NCBI GenBank assembly: GCA_016777225.1
Contig: JADHRW010000006.1
Span: 1 to 64,000, forward strand
Direction of reading: 5' to 3'
Length of the DNA stretch: 64,000 nucleotides
Origin: Candidatus Thalassarchaeum sp.
GTDB lineage: Archaea; Thermoplasmatota; Poseidoniia; Poseidoniales; Thalassarchaeaceae
In this document: positions 36,701 through 45,342 of the stretch, piece by piece
How the letters are laid out: each line of letters begins with the position of its first letter
Position numbering within the stretch: the first letter of the stretch is position 1
The notes under the pieces: generated by a model
Seen by the model: only the letters and a program-made list of their open reading frames with translations
The model's database searches: none
Told to the model about the DNA's origin: nothing
Translations under genes and position numbers: made by a program

Positions 36701-37164
36701 ACGAGCGTAATGGTGGTTTGATTTTTGGTACTCCTGGATTACTTAGCATGATGTTCGTAGTTGCTGCCTTGGCATCGATATCTTCAGCATTCGTATTTCT
36801 TTCTTTAGTTTTAAGCCAGAGAAAGAGAGAACTAGCAATCTTACAAGCAATAGGTGCAAGTCCGAATCAGGTTATCCGCCTTGTACTATTCGAGATAATG
36901 TCTATTCTTCTTGTAAGTATGGTATTGGGGGTCACACTTGGTCTAGCCGTTTCTGAATCATTCAATGGTTTCTTTAGCATATTTGGATTTATTTTCCAAT
37001 TATTCCTTGGTCAAAGCAACCCTATTGATAGAGATTTAGTCTGGCCATGGCTGGAAATTATAGCAGTTAATGGATTAGTTCTTATCGCAGTAATTTTATC
37101 ATTACTATTCACGACTAGAAGAGCTCTTGATTCGGATTTGGCTACAGTACTAAAAGGTGAGTAA
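33775..37164 (+). CDS. Double-length FtsX/MacB-type ABC permease
   Basis: An 1129-residue membrane protein holding two FtsX-type units. It starts with a short membrane segment (about 10-30), then another (98-118), a large extracellular domain (about 120-460), and the first FtsX core (LSLEQRRREVAIHRVIGGTE). Further helices follow to about 750, then a second extracellular domain (about 770-990), and the second FtsX core (LSQRKRELAILQAIGASPNQ) followed by two or three helices ending in TVLKGE, as in MacB/LolC. The E-A-I-H/Q-R-x-I-G-A/G cores are the coupling helices. One chain therefore contains both halves of a permease dimer. It is flanked by two different ATPase genes, overlapping or adjoining both. 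Confidence 0.92.
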   Translation: MNISTMFSEVVPTMIIAWLGVIFTIIAITFSKKIRHLIFVLIKPLIQPKQVNRLDSKEFSFNEFVSNWYESFRSTWLAAPNNIRLAIQSAWRGRERGLAIFAGVFLASLVMTTVLGYAVGLNQTFFQASLGNDVFDAKIDFQEDPTGNWEGRTNDSSVWESFCEDLTDRDEFSDCGLVFGRQGIRINGFFDSDFANPQPLNVEAINSTTSDWSNVTWDYTEASENGPPINDQRTIRFYGDGIWDGELGERHSDSIIFGEWPSTALDAETNRSVVLPSKIASAASIDINGKIDSLTFSYVIETYEVRDAIEAYDECITQKNLTLDPNYEVERLFCKDTITVTNLTLAAIYEESFGNPTLLFNPVMVTDSVLTDEQKTILMQNDHGYLGVSVDRTVLPTSSTRAATTWLSNLQANLESTEGLVPVYDDNGTEIGNEKSSVPRYYEVDSESGTILISVEYVDLISGSITFLNIFLGIIQVFDYILVIPIIALSFVVLLYGLQLSLEQRRREVAIHRVIGGTEENLSRMMMIEVFAIGTVAWALGFLFATGAVEIVLRAVGFLRFTEEGEFNVNPILSVVSTILVGLLTIGVAHWRGSETTRKFLSMEIDEGVRRVSREREPYYLLHWITFLIGILAFIESWIQSNGGYGPWDSRGIITNFILNAVLLLLGPFFLWIGGALVLSRIGAAGPQILNRLFGWSPAISDIRRGLSGSGSSSSVSRLSLILLLTLSIVTLAAVQGHTGTMVDERTTSAQNGADLMVQFDSSLTEEQARNQIMLSIDSIGDNDINDISSMTSVARTLTQTKDEGIMLLTWVVFDGHQDTLHWDSQAIPGNDIDDISDTWRVGGYTAGSAARESLDFPLNGESLTLQYTTYELNELGLPVETGTTESIVNYAGRHQWVPGITSIESSSVIVIGESSYRELVGDQIVDSHTSSIWMFEFCNQLESDCAKALELLSADIKSNSGVISASDWSTAHEANERNGGLIFGTPGLLSMMFVVAALASISSAFVFLSLVLSQRKRELAILQAIGASPNQVIRLVLFEIMSILLVSMVLGVTLGLAVSESFNGFFSIFGFIFQLFLGQSNPIDRDLVWPWLEIIAVNGLVLIAVILSLLFTTRRALDSDLATVLKGE

Positions 37165-37165
37165 A

Positions 37166-38167
37166 GTGTCTGAAAAACTCAATGAAATACTTCGTGCCAA
37201 CTCTATTTATCATATCTATGAATCCAATGCGGAAGATGGAAATGTAGTCGCACTCAGAGGTCTGAGTGTTTCTATGCATGAAGGCGAAGCAGTAGCTGTA
37301 GTAGGTCCGTCAGGATCTGGTAAGTCAACTCTACTGAAGTGCCTAGGTGGATTGATGAAACCATCAGCAGGATCTGTAGAACTTGCCGGTACTAGGATGA
37401 CTAGATTAACTGGTAAACAATTGGTTAAGTTAAGGCAAGAGACAGTTTCTTTTATCTTTCAAGATGCTAATTTACTTCCTCATCTTAATGCACTTGATAA
37501 TGTTGCACAGCCTCTAATTCATCAGGGTATTCTCGCAAGAACTGCAAGGCCTAAAGCACAATCTCTACTAGATAAACTTGGTATGGGAGAGAGATCATAT
37601 GGAATGCCAGATCAATTATCAGGAGGAGAGCAACAAAGGGTTGCAATTGCTAGAGCATTAATCACAAATCCAAGATTAATCTTAGCAGATGAACCTACTG
37701 GTGCCTTAGATCCAATAACTAGTAGAGAAGTTTTACAATTGTTTAAAGAACTTCACGAAGAGAGTGATGTTGCCTTCCTTCTAGTTACTCATAACAGAGA
37801 AGTAGCTTCATTTTGTGAGCGCTCTCTAGAACTCAGAGAAGGACGTTTCATTGCTCAGCATGGTACTAACGTAGACATTGGTGATTTATCTGATTCAAGA
37901 GAATTAATTATCGATGATACTGGTACCGTAACTCTTCCACCAGATGTATTGCTCAATCTTGGCGGTCCTGGACGATTTGAGATGTCTGATATTAACAGAG
38001 ATGTTCTTCACTTAGAAAGGGTTGAAGATGAGAAAATATCCGTCTCGACTGGAAAAGATACAATGGTCCTATCCTCCCATTGTCTTGCATGTAAGTATGA
38101 TTATGCTGAAAGTGATATTCAACTATGTCCTGAGTGTGGCTCTACTCGACCAATGATTAACTACTGA
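37166..38167 (+). CDS. ABC transporter ATPase with a C-terminal zinc ribbon
   Basis: LolD/MacB-type ATPase: Walker A GPSGSGKST, Q-loop SFIFQDANLLPHLNALDNVA, signature LSGGEQQRVAIARALITNP, Walker B LILADEPTGALD, H-loop LVTHNRE. Unlike usual 225-240-residue members it has about 100 extra residues that end in a zinc ribbon (HCLACKYDYAE then LCPECGST), with Cys pairs at 309/312 and 324/327 counted from a GTG at 37157. I prefer the GTG at 37166 because AAAGGTGA lies 5 nt before it; the earlier GTG overlaps the permease. The ribbon could sense metal or bind a partner. It probably pairs with the first ATPase as an asymmetric heterodimer. Confidence 0.92.
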   Translation: MSEKLNEILRANSIYHIYESNAEDGNVVALRGLSVSMHEGEAVAVVGPSGSGKSTLLKCLGGLMKPSAGSVELAGTRMTRLTGKQLVKLRQETVSFIFQDANLLPHLNALDNVAQPLIHQGILARTARPKAQSLLDKLGMGERSYGMPDQLSGGEQQRVAIARALITNPRLILADEPTGALDPITSREVLQLFKELHEESDVAFLLVTHNREVASFCERSLELREGRFIAQHGTNVDIGDLSDSRELIIDDTGTVTLPPDVLLNLGGPGRFEMSDINRDVLHLERVEDEKISVSTGKDTMVLSSHCLACKYDYAESDIQLCPECGSTRPMINY

Positions 38168-38181
38168 GAATTATTCTTAAC

Positions 38182-39216
38182 TCAAAGTTGTGGTAATGAA
38201 AACTTCTGAGGTTTAGCAATACCCAAATCTTTTGGTAAGTCTCGTATTTTCGGCGGTAAAGTGACTGGAATCATTTCTTTACCAATCAATGCAACTCTGC
38301 TCTCTCTTCTATGAGATAATACCTCTCTTCCAACTAATGGTGCAAGATTCCTTGAAAACTCCATAACTTCATCATGAGATGGCATATTCTCAATTGTGTG
38401 ATTTGATTGTGAGTTACCCACATAGATATATCCTTTAGCTTCAATAAAATCAGGATCTGCAATATTATCTAGTCTTGCATAATCCTTCCAATGTCCTAAT
38501 GATTCTCCTTTGATCAGAGTATGTCTACAAACTGTCCTTGTATCCAAACTTGGAAGAAGCTCAAGAGTTTGTTCTAATTTTTCAAAGGCCGACTGATCGA
38601 ATTTGGGTTTACAAATTCTATCAAAAATTTCTTTGTTAGGTGCGTCTACACTAACATAAAGTTGAGTCGGCAGAGTATCTAGATTTTCGATTACTTTTGG
38701 TAATGAACCATTTGTTACAAGAAATGTTGAAACTCCGTGTTGATGGCATATGTCTAGGAATTCTCCAAGCCTTGAGTATAGGGTTGGCTCACCATTAAGA
38801 GAAATCGCCACATGCTTAGGATCTTGAGCATCTAACCACTTTTCACGAGGAACAGAGGGATGACCTCCAAAACCTGTCAATAGTCTTCTATGAGCTTTTA
38901 CTGATTGAAGGAATAGTTCGTAAGGGTCATCATCAATCTTAGTCAGACTATCCGAATGAGGTTCTCTCCAACAGTATGTACATGCTAAATTACAGGTATC
39001 CACATTGGGGGCCATTTGCATACAGCCATGACTTTCAATACCATAGAAAGTACCTTTGTAACAAGAACGATCGGCTACGAGACTCTGTTTTGTCCAATGA
39101 CAAACTTTGACTCCCCCGTGGTCTCCCACAAGATGATAACTTTGCTTAGCTAAACGAGCTGCAATCTGAGGTTCTATCTTGGTTACAGGGTTCTGCATGG
39201 GCATCAACTCCGACAT
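38182..39216 (-). CDS. taw1: 4-demethylwyosine synthase Taw1/TYW1 (radical SAM)
   Basis: Builds the tricyclic imidazopurine of wyosine on G37 of tRNA-Phe from N1-methylguanosine and pyruvate. The radical SAM cluster motif is CNLACTYCW (CxxxCxxC), and upstream cysteines in DRSCYKGTFYGIESHGCMQM can hold the second iron-sulfur cluster. The VKVCHWTKQSL segment and SLNGEPTLYSRLGE match Taw1. The open frame begins with a TTG at 39273; I chose the ATG at 39216 because family proteins have about 30 residues before the HYxLVGxHxGVK segment. Archaeal Taw1 lacks the flavodoxin domain of eukaryotic TYW1, as here. taw2 is encoded at 47.8 kb. Confidence 0.92.
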   Translation of the reverse strand: MSELMPMQNPVTKIEPQIAARLAKQSYHLVGDHGGVKVCHWTKQSLVADRSCYKGTFYGIESHGCMQMAPNVDTCNLACTYCWREPHSDSLTKIDDDPYELFLQSVKAHRRLLTGFGGHPSVPREKWLDAQDPKHVAISLNGEPTLYSRLGEFLDICHQHGVSTFLVTNGSLPKVIENLDTLPTQLYVSVDAPNKEIFDRICKPKFDQSAFEKLEQTLELLPSLDTRTVCRHTLIKGESLGHWKDYARLDNIADPDFIEAKGYIYVGNSQSNHTIENMPSHDEVMEFSRNLAPLVGREVLSHRRESRVALIGKEMIPVTLPPKIRDLPKDLGIAKPQKFSLPQL

Positions 39217-39313
39217 TACATCCCGCAGAGGGGCGGTGTCAGGCAGACCTTGGAGAGAAGGTTTAGGTTTCAATTCTATGTATGTATTAGAATTCTAGGC
39301 AGGCGAATAAATT

Positions 39314-39928
39314 ATGACTCAAGACTCATCCGAATGTCTAATGAGTGACCTGTTAAACGCCAATACATATCTTATTAGGAAGAAATTGTTGAAAATATTA
39401 GGAGAAGAATTTCATATATATACTGATGATAATCAGGATGTATTAATCGGATATTCTAAACAAAAAGCCCTCAAAATTAAGGAAGATATTCGAGTTTTCT
39501 CTGATGAATCAGAATCAAATCAGATTCTAAATATTAAAGCCAGAAATGTTTTTGATTTATCTGGAAATTATGACTTCACTGATCCAAATACGAGTGAAAG
39601 TTTAGGTGGCATACGACGTCATTTTAGAAAATCATTTTTCCAAGATTCTTATTCTATCTATGGCTCCGATAATCAAGTTTATGGGGAGATTAAAGAAGAT
39701 AGTATGATTAATGCTCTGATACGTCGTTTTGTTCCATTTGCAAGTCTCGCTTTTCCCCAAGTATTCTCTATGGACGTACAGGGTCAATCATCAATTATTT
39801 TTACACAAAAAATAAATCCAATAATTCAGAAACTTACAATTCAGATACCTGCTGAGAATCAGTTAGATCGTAGAGTGATATTAGGTGCAGCGATGATAAT
39901 TATTGCAATCGAAGGTAAGAAAAATTAG
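39314..39928 (+). CDS. LURP-one-related / tubby-like fold protein
   Basis: A 204-residue protein of the LURP-one/scramblase-like beta-barrel superfamily. TYLIRKKLLKILGEEFHIYT, then L-I-G-Y-S-K-Q-K-A-L-K-I-K-E-D-I-R-V-F, I-K-A-R-N-V-F-D-L-S-G-N-Y-D and G-G-I-R-R-H-F match the family's repeating strand pattern. The fold surrounds a hydrophobic C-terminal helix (LDRRVILGAAMIIIAIEG), also present here. Members are associated with membranes in plants and bacteria, but their molecular role is unclear. It stands alone between taw1 (divergent) and guaB (same strand, 73 bp on). Confidence 0.75.
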   Translation: MTQDSSECLMSDLLNANTYLIRKKLLKILGEEFHIYTDDNQDVLIGYSKQKALKIKEDIRVFSDESESNQILNIKARNVFDLSGNYDFTDPNTSESLGGIRRHFRKSFFQDSYSIYGSDNQVYGEIKEDSMINALIRRFVPFASLAFPQVFSMDVQGQSSIIFTQKINPIIQKLTIQIPAENQLDRRVILGAAMIIIAIEGKKN

Positions 39929-39945
39929 ACTCTTTGTAAAAATAA

Positions 39946-39961
39946 ATAATAAATTTATTAT
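39946..39961. promoter_or_regulatory. 16-bp A/T palindrome upstream of guaB
   Basis: ATAATAAATTTATTAT is perfectly symmetric. It contains TATA-like sequence about 40-95 bp before the two possible guaB start codons, so it may be the promoter core; in AT-rich DNA such symmetry also arises by chance. Confidence 0.3.
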
Positions 39962-40006
39962 CAAAGAAATATTTTTCTGAATTGATTTTTGTTATTAGAT
40001 TATGGA

Positions 40007-40026
40007 ACCATTCAAATACGAATGGT
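40007..40026. promoter_or_regulatory. 7-bp hairpin at the guaB 5' end
   Basis: ACCATTC and GAATGGT form a perfect inverted repeat around 6 nt. It lies between two candidate ATGs (40002 and 40041). If translation starts at 40041 it is a leader hairpin or operator near the transcription start. Confidence 0.35.
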
Positions 40027-40040
40027 CTAGGCCATCTTTA

Positions 40041-41504
40041 ATGGCACAGGATAGCATACCAGAGGCTCTGACCTTTGATGACGTACTTTTGTTACCTGCA
40101 GAATCAGCTGTTCTTCCAGCCCAGGTCAAGTTGAAAACTAGACTCACATCTTCAATTTCTCTTAATATACCAATTTTGTCTGCAGCAATGGATACAGTTA
40201 CCGAATCTCGTATGGCCATTGCATTGGCTCAAGCCGGTGGTATTGGAGTAATTCATCGTAATATGTCTATTGAAGAACAGGCATCTAAGGTGAATTCAGT
40301 AAAGAGATTCGAGTCGGGATTAGTTCTTGACCCTATTACGATAAGTCCAGAAACAACTATTGGAGAAATGCGGCGATTGAAAGATAAGCACGGTTTCTCA
40401 GGATTACCTGTAATTGATGATAATGATATGTTAGTTGGAATTATTACTAACCGTGATATTCGATTCGTTGATGATGATAATCAACTTGTTTCTTCAATGA
40501 TGACTACTGATTTAGTCACTGTACCTCCACATGTAGATCCTGAATTTGCAAAAAAATTACTTCATCAACACCGGATTGAAAAACTATTAGTCGTTGATTC
40601 AGATGGAAAATGTACTGGAATGATGACTGTAAGAGATATTCAAAGAAGTCGTGATAACCCTAATTCATGTAAAGATCAACATGGTCGGTTACGAGTTGCT
40701 GCAGCAACAGGTACTGGCGAAAAGGGACTTATGAGAGCATTGGCATTATTCGATGCTGGTGCTGATGTAGTTGTTGTTGATACAGCGCATGGGCACTCTC
40801 ATGGGGTGTTGCATACTGTTGCCCAAATCCGTGAACAGGCAGGTCCTGATGCTCAGATTATTGCAGGTAATGTAGCTACTGGAGCAGCTGCAGAAGCACT
40901 AATTTCAGCTGGTGCTAATGGCATAAAAGTCGGTATAGGACCAGGCTCAATCTGTACTACTAGAATTGTCTCAGGAGTTGGAGTTCCTCAACTAACTGCA
41001 GTACTGAATGTGGTTTCAGTATGTAAGAAAGCAAATATCCCAGTTATTGCCGATGGTGGAATTAAATTTAGTGGTGATATTGCTAAAGCGATTGCGGCCG
41101 GTGCAGATTGTGTAATGGTTGGAAGTGTCCTTGCAGGTACTGATGAAGCTCCTGGTGAAGTAATTCTTTACCAAGGTAGATCATACAAGGTATATCGGGG
41201 GATGGGTTCAATAGGTGCAATGAGTAAAGGTGCACATGACCGATATTTTCAGTCAGAGCAAGGAGATACAAGTAAGTATGTTCCAGAAGGAATAGAAGGA
41301 AGAGTTCCTGCAAGAGGCCCTGTTGAAAATGTAATCCATCAACTAACTGGTGGTTTACGTTCAAGCATGGGATATACGGGTAATCCTGATATATCATCTA
41401 TGAAAGTTAACTGTGATTTTGTTAGAATTACCAATGCTGGTCTATCCGAGTCGCATGTACATGATGTAGAAATTACTCGTGAAGCTCCAAATTATAGAAG
41501 GTGA
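40041..41504 (+). CDS. guaB: Inosine-5'-monophosphate dehydrogenase
   Basis: Oxidises IMP to XMP with NAD, the committed step of GMP synthesis; cytosolic tetramer. [15 protein letters not shown] begins the barrel. Two CBS domains occupy about residues 90-210 ([37 protein letters not shown]). The catalytic loop is [20 protein letters not shown], with Cys as nucleophile, followed by the flap [10 protein letters not shown]. The ATG at 40041 puts LTFDDVLL nine residues from the start, as in other IMPDHs; an ATG at 40002 would add 13 residues and swallow a hairpin. Confidence 0.96.
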   Translation: MAQDSIPEALTFDDVLLLPAESAVLPAQVKLKTRLTSSISLNIPILSAAMDTVTESRMAIALAQAGGIGVIHRNMSIEEQASKVNSVKRFESGLVLDPITISPETTIGEMRRLKDKHGFSGLPVIDDNDMLVGIITNRDIRFVDDDNQLVSSMMTTDLVTVPPHVDPEFAKKLLHQHRIEKLLVVDSDGKCTGMMTVRDIQRSRDNPNSCKDQHGRLRVAAATGTGEKGLMRALALFDAGADVVVVDTAHGHSHGVLHTVAQIREQAGPDAQIIAGNVATGAAAEALISAGANGIKVGIGPGSICTTRIVSGVGVPQLTAVLNVVSVCKKANIPVIADGGIKFSGDIAKAIAAGADCVMVGSVLAGTDEAPGEVILYQGRSYKVYRGMGSIGAMSKGAHDRYFQSEQGDTSKYVPEGIEGRVPARGPVENVIHQLTGGLRSSMGYTGNPDISSMKVNCDFVRITNAGLSESHVHDVEITREAPNYRR

Positions 41505-41508
41505 ATTA

Positions 41509-42030
41509 ATGCAAACTATAGTTCTAGGAGGAGGTTGTTTCTGGTGTGTTGAGGGCGCTTTATTAGGACTCAAAGGGGTCTCTAAAGTAATACCAGGATA
41601 TAGTGGAGGACATACTGAGAATCCTACTTATGAAGAAGTCTGTGGTAAGAAAAGTGGACATGCAGAAGTAATTGAAGTTAGTTTTGATGAAGAAGTAATC
41701 CCTCGAAGAATATTACTTGAAGTTTTTTTCACTTGTCATGATCCAACTCAGTTAAATCGTCAAGGAAATGATATAGGACCCCAATACCGTAGTGTCATTT
41801 TTTATAAAAACGAAGAGGAAAAATATGATGTTGATGAAGTCATAGGTTATCTTCAACAGAATTTTGTTGATGACATAGTTACAGAAGTCAGTCCTTTAAT
41901 CAATTTCTTTGTTGCAGAAAACATCCATCATAACTATTTTGCTAATAATCCTAATAATCCATACTGTGCAATGGTTGTCAGTCCAAAAATTTCGAAAACA
42001 AGAGCTAAACATGCATCGTTATATGAATAA
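41509..42030 (+). CDS. msrA: Peptide methionine sulfoxide reductase MsrA
   Basis: Repairs methionine-S-sulfoxide in proteins. GGGCFWCVEGAL is the active-site motif with the nucleophilic Cys, followed by VIPGYSGGHTENPTYEEVC and SGHAEVIEVSFD, and Y-R-S-V-I-F-Y in DIGPQYRSVIFY. Length 173 is near the family norm. The ATG at 41509 begins 4 nt after the guaB stop and one residue pattern (MQTIVLGGGCFW) fits exactly; the longer frame overlaps guaB. A C-terminal Cys (NPYCAMVV) may be the resolving residue. Confidence 0.96.
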   Translation: MQTIVLGGGCFWCVEGALLGLKGVSKVIPGYSGGHTENPTYEEVCGKKSGHAEVIEVSFDEEVIPRRILLEVFFTCHDPTQLNRQGNDIGPQYRSVIFYKNEEEKYDVDEVIGYLQQNFVDDIVTEVSPLINFFVAENIHHNYFANNPNNPYCAMVVSPKISKTRAKHASLYE

Positions 42031-42129
42031 AAATACTTTCTTGGATATTACTATTCTATGTTGAAATCTTACAATTAAAACAATATTCCTGAGTAATATT
42101 CAATTATTAATTAAACTTCAATAAGTGTC

Positions 42130-42564
42130 ATGGCGACTAGTGGAGCAGCAGAAACAACATCGTCTTATGATAAAACCTGGACAATTCACGCCTCGATAAT
42201 AGGTTTGAACATGGGTAATATTTTATTTAGAGGGCTAGAATTAGATCAAGATAATCCCGACATGGTAGTTGTAACTGGACTTACAATATTGGCAGCAGCA
42301 CTGCCTTTCCAAGCAATATTTTTCTTAATAAACTCCTATATTCGTGAATTTGATGGAACTAATGAGTTAGAATATGTAATGCTAGAAAGGTTACTAATAA
42401 TTTGTCAAGTGATTTCATACTCTTCATTATTCGGAATCGCCATTCTTATGACAAATACACATTATTACATGGGAACAGCATTTATTGTTTCAGCTATTTT
42501 AGCAGTATTATTCTTGAGAACGGCATCAAATCAGGTAGATACACTGTCCAGAATGTCAAGATAG
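42130..42564 (+). CDS. Small membrane protein of unknown function
   Basis: A 144-residue protein with three or four predicted membrane helices (about 20-45, 48-70, 90-112, 115-135). No conserved catalytic or metal-binding motif is visible. The gene is 3 bp ahead of the next membrane protein gene and probably cotranscribed. The 99-bp gap before it is very AT-rich and shows no clear promoter element. Confidence 0.5.
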   Translation: MATSGAAETTSSYDKTWTIHASIIGLNMGNILFRGLELDQDNPDMVVVTGLTILAAALPFQAIFFLINSYIREFDGTNELEYVMLERLLIICQVISYSSLFGIAILMTNTHYYMGTAFIVSAILAVLFLRTASNQVDTLSRMSR

Positions 42565-42567
42565 TAA

Positions 42568-43419
42568 ATGGTGACATTCATGGCAGATGGTGTTTCAGTC
42601 GATATTATGTCGGACGCAATATATTTGCCTTCACTCCCTCCAACATCTCCATGGGATGCATATTTATTACTACTAATAATCCCATTTTTATTACGATTAA
42701 TTTTTGTCGCACCCCCATTGATTGATCTTGTTAATACATACGCACCACCAGGTGACAGAACTCAGCATGTGAAATGGTTTCTTGGAAGAATAAAAAAATT
42801 ACCAGTAGATGGTTTTTGGAAAATAGTCATGAATGAAGTTCTTTCATTTATATTACCTGCTTTAATTGCATTGACAGCAAGATTGGTTATAGATGGAGAC
42901 ATAGGGTGGAAAAGTTGGGAAGAAACTCCAGACTTTGGAAAATTTTTATTGGTATTAGCTGGATCCATATGGTTAATTGTTGATTTTGGTAAAGTTACTC
43001 GTTCACGTAAAAATATTCAGGCGATTGCAAAGTATAACCTGACTACTGCTAAGGCACTTGTTGAAGGCGCAGTAATCGGGCGTGAATTCTTGAAAACAGT
43101 CGATAACTTCACTATTCCTAGGCCTTGGAGAGAAATTATTGACATTTCAGAAGATATAGATGGAGTGCACAAACCTCAGAAAATAAATCCATTACAAGAC
43201 ATACTTACTAGTCTTTTAGATAAAGGAGTAGATATGCTTGAAGAGGTATTAGTCAAGGCAAAAGATCCTGCATCTGGAATGATTGAAAAGATAGATACTG
43301 AGATTAGAGAACGTATTACTAAACAGGTCCAAGCATCTTCCAGATCACTAATGAGAGATATTGTTTTCTCATTAGCACCCATCTTTGTCTTGATCGGACT
43401 TCAAAGATTCATAGGCTAG
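42568..43419 (+). CDS. Membrane protein of unknown function
   Basis: A 283-residue protein with membrane segments at about 30-50, 88-108 and 122-142 and a terminal one at about 264-281. Between them is a charged, helical cytosolic or extracellular region (about 150-260) rich in Lys and Glu with likely coiled coil (DKGVDMLEEVLVKAKD). I recognise no family. It follows the previous membrane gene by 3 bp, so the two products may work together. Its 3' end overlaps the convergent MFS gene by 11 bp. Confidence 0.5.
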   Translation: MVTFMADGVSVDIMSDAIYLPSLPPTSPWDAYLLLLIIPFLLRLIFVAPPLIDLVNTYAPPGDRTQHVKWFLGRIKKLPVDGFWKIVMNEVLSFILPALIALTARLVIDGDIGWKSWEETPDFGKFLLVLAGSIWLIVDFGKVTRSRKNIQAIAKYNLTTAKALVEGAVIGREFLKTVDNFTIPRPWREIIDISEDIDGVHKPQKINPLQDILTSLLDKGVDMLEEVLVKAKDPASGMIEKIDTEIRERITKQVQASSRSLMRDIVFSLAPIFVLIGLQRFIG

Positions 43420-44686
43420 TTATCGGTTCCTGATTGAATATTTCCTTTTCTCTCGGTGTAGCAAATAAAATCCAACCAATTCCCATAATAATTTGAATAA
43501 TGGCAGATAGAGCAATTACTTCTCTTAATTGTAAAAATTCATTTTCAAGAATATAACCTGCGGTTATTGCAGAAGTTCCCATCATGAAGGTTAGTGCTAG
43601 AAAATCCGCACCTGCAACTCTTCCTCTCCACTCATCTCCTGCACGTTCTTGAGTCAAAGTTGTTGATTGTACCCAATTGAATCCACTAGCAGCATGAGAT
43701 ATGAAAATCATAAGTAGTAGCAGATTGCTCCATTCCATGAATGATATTATGATATAAAATATTCCAGATGTACCAACTGCTAAGCCTATTAGATATGGCT
43801 GTAATTTCTTATTAGTCATCAGTTTTCTTCCAGCCATCGGGCCAAAGCCAGATCCAAATCCTCTAGCCATAAACAGAATGCCTATACCGGCTGCAATATC
43901 TCCAAATCCAGCCTCCATTCCTATTAATATCAGAAGGAATATTTGTGCTCCTCCTCCTGATGACCATAGTGCCTTAGCAATTACTAGTCTTCTAATTTCA
44001 GGATTTTGAAGAATATATTTCCATCCATCTGTAATTTCTTTAGTAACTACTCTTGGCGTTGCATTTTCACGTTCACTGATATCTGGGCCTCCTGGAGGAA
44101 GAGTCATGATGCATATAGCAGAAACTAGGAATGTTAGTGCATCTATCCATAAGGCAGTGGTTATTCCATAAGTTGCAATTGTTAAACCACCTATGGATGC
44201 CCCAATTCCCAATGCTATTGACCATCCTCCTGAACCAAGAGCATTGGCTGTGAGTAATTCATCATCAGTACATATGTTTGGTAAATACGCATATTGAGCA
44301 GGGTCAAAAATAGACTTAGCTACCACCATTGCCACTGCCAAGAAATATACTGAAGATAAATTATTTAGTAACTCGAATTGTAAAACTATACCTAAAACAA
44401 CACAAGCAGCAAGATCCGATGTAACCATTAGTCCTTTACGAGAATAACGGTCTGCTAGCATTCCCGTGAATGGAGTTACCGCTGCTAATGAAAAGCTCCT
44501 TGTTGCTAAAACACCAGCAATAGCTAAGGGTGAATTATCGCTTGCTTCTCCAGCCAAGATAAATAATGCGATAACAGTAAACCAATCTCCAATATAGGAT
44601 AGCTCTTGAGCAATGAATAAGCGACGAAAAGAGTGATTATTCTTGAGTATCTGTATAAACCCTACACCACTCATAGACATCCGCAT
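43409..44686 (-). CDS. MFS transporter, EntS/MFS_3 type
   Basis: A 425-residue transporter with about 12 membrane helices. RRLFIAQELSYIGDWFTVIA is the N-terminal pattern of MFS_3/EntS-like exporters, TGMLADRYSRKGLMVTSDLA is the loop 2-3 motif G-x-x-x-D-R-x-x-R-K and GRVAGADFLALTFMMG lies in the second half. Substrate unknown; relatives export siderophores or drugs, or have unknown functions. Met3 and Met5 are alternative starts. It is divergent from the oligoribonuclease gene. Confidence 0.87.
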   Translation of the reverse strand: MRMSMSGVGFIQILKNNHSFRRLFIAQELSYIGDWFTVIALFILAGEASDNSPLAIAGVLATRSFSLAAVTPFTGMLADRYSRKGLMVTSDLAACVVLGIVLQFELLNNLSSVYFLAVAMVVAKSIFDPAQYAYLPNICTDDELLTANALGSGGWSIALGIGASIGGLTIATYGITTALWIDALTFLVSAICIMTLPPGGPDISERENATPRVVTKEITDGWKYILQNPEIRRLVIAKALWSSGGGAQIFLLILIGMEAGFGDIAAGIGILFMARGFGSGFGPMAGRKLMTNKKLQPYLIGLAVGTSGIFYIIISFMEWSNLLLLMIFISHAASGFNWVQSTTLTQERAGDEWRGRVAGADFLALTFMMGTSAITAGYILENEFLQLREVIALSAIIQIIMGIGWILFATPREKEIFNQEPITSL

Positions 44687-44751
44687 AACTTATTCATTAT
44701 CATACTGATGCTTATCATAACTCATAAGACTAAACTGCTCTCGCGAGAATC

Positions 44752-45291
44752 ATGGTTGAAGACCGCTTAGTATGGATTGATCTAGAGATGACTGGCTTAG
44801 ACCCATATGAAAATACTATTATTGAGATTGCAACTATAGTAACTGAGGCAGATCTCTCAATAGTGGCAGAAGGCCCTAGTTTTGAGATTTCGGTATCGGA
44901 AGAAGACTTGGCAAAAATGGATGAATGGAATGTTTCTCATCATACTGAAAATGGTTTAATTGAGCGTGTAAGAAATTCAGAGACCAGTATGAGTGATGCT
45001 GAAATAGCTACTCTTGAATTTCTACAAATTCACTGTCTTGCGGGTGTCCCTCCTTTATGCGGTAATACAATAGGGCAAGATCGTCGTTTCCTTAGAAGAT
45101 ATATGCCTACTCTTCATTCCTTCTTCCATTATCGTAGTGTTGACGTCACTAGTGTCAAAGAATTAGTTAGAAGATGGTATCCTGATTTACCTAAATGGAA
45201 AAATCATTCTGGTCATAGAGCATTGGGAGATATTCGTGGTAGTATTAACGAACTTGCCTACTATCGTGAACATATCTTTATCAAGAAATAA
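44752..45291 (+). CDS. orn: Oligoribonuclease
   Basis: A 3'-5' exonuclease that degrades very short RNAs (nanoRNA, pGpG) to mononucleotides. It is a DEDDh exonuclease: Asp and Glu in VWIDLEMTGLDP, Asp in CGNTIGQDRRFLRRYMPTL, and His-Asp in HRALGDIRGSINELAYYRE. The 179-residue length is typical. The family is common in proteobacteria, actinobacteria and eukaryotes but unusual in archaea, where nanoRNases of the DHH type are expected. A transferred gene is likely. The next gene follows after 51 bp on the same strand. Confidence 0.93.
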   Translation: MVEDRLVWIDLEMTGLDPYENTIIEIATIVTEADLSIVAEGPSFEISVSEEDLAKMDEWNVSHHTENGLIERVRNSETSMSDAEIATLEFLQIHCLAGVPPLCGNTIGQDRRFLRRYMPTLHSFFHYRSVDVTSVKELVRRWYPDLPKWKNHSGHRALGDIRGSINELAYYREHIFIKK

Positions 45292-45342
45292 TTTTAGAAA
45301 CTTTATTCGATATGTATTTTTTAATTTAATTGAGATTTTATT

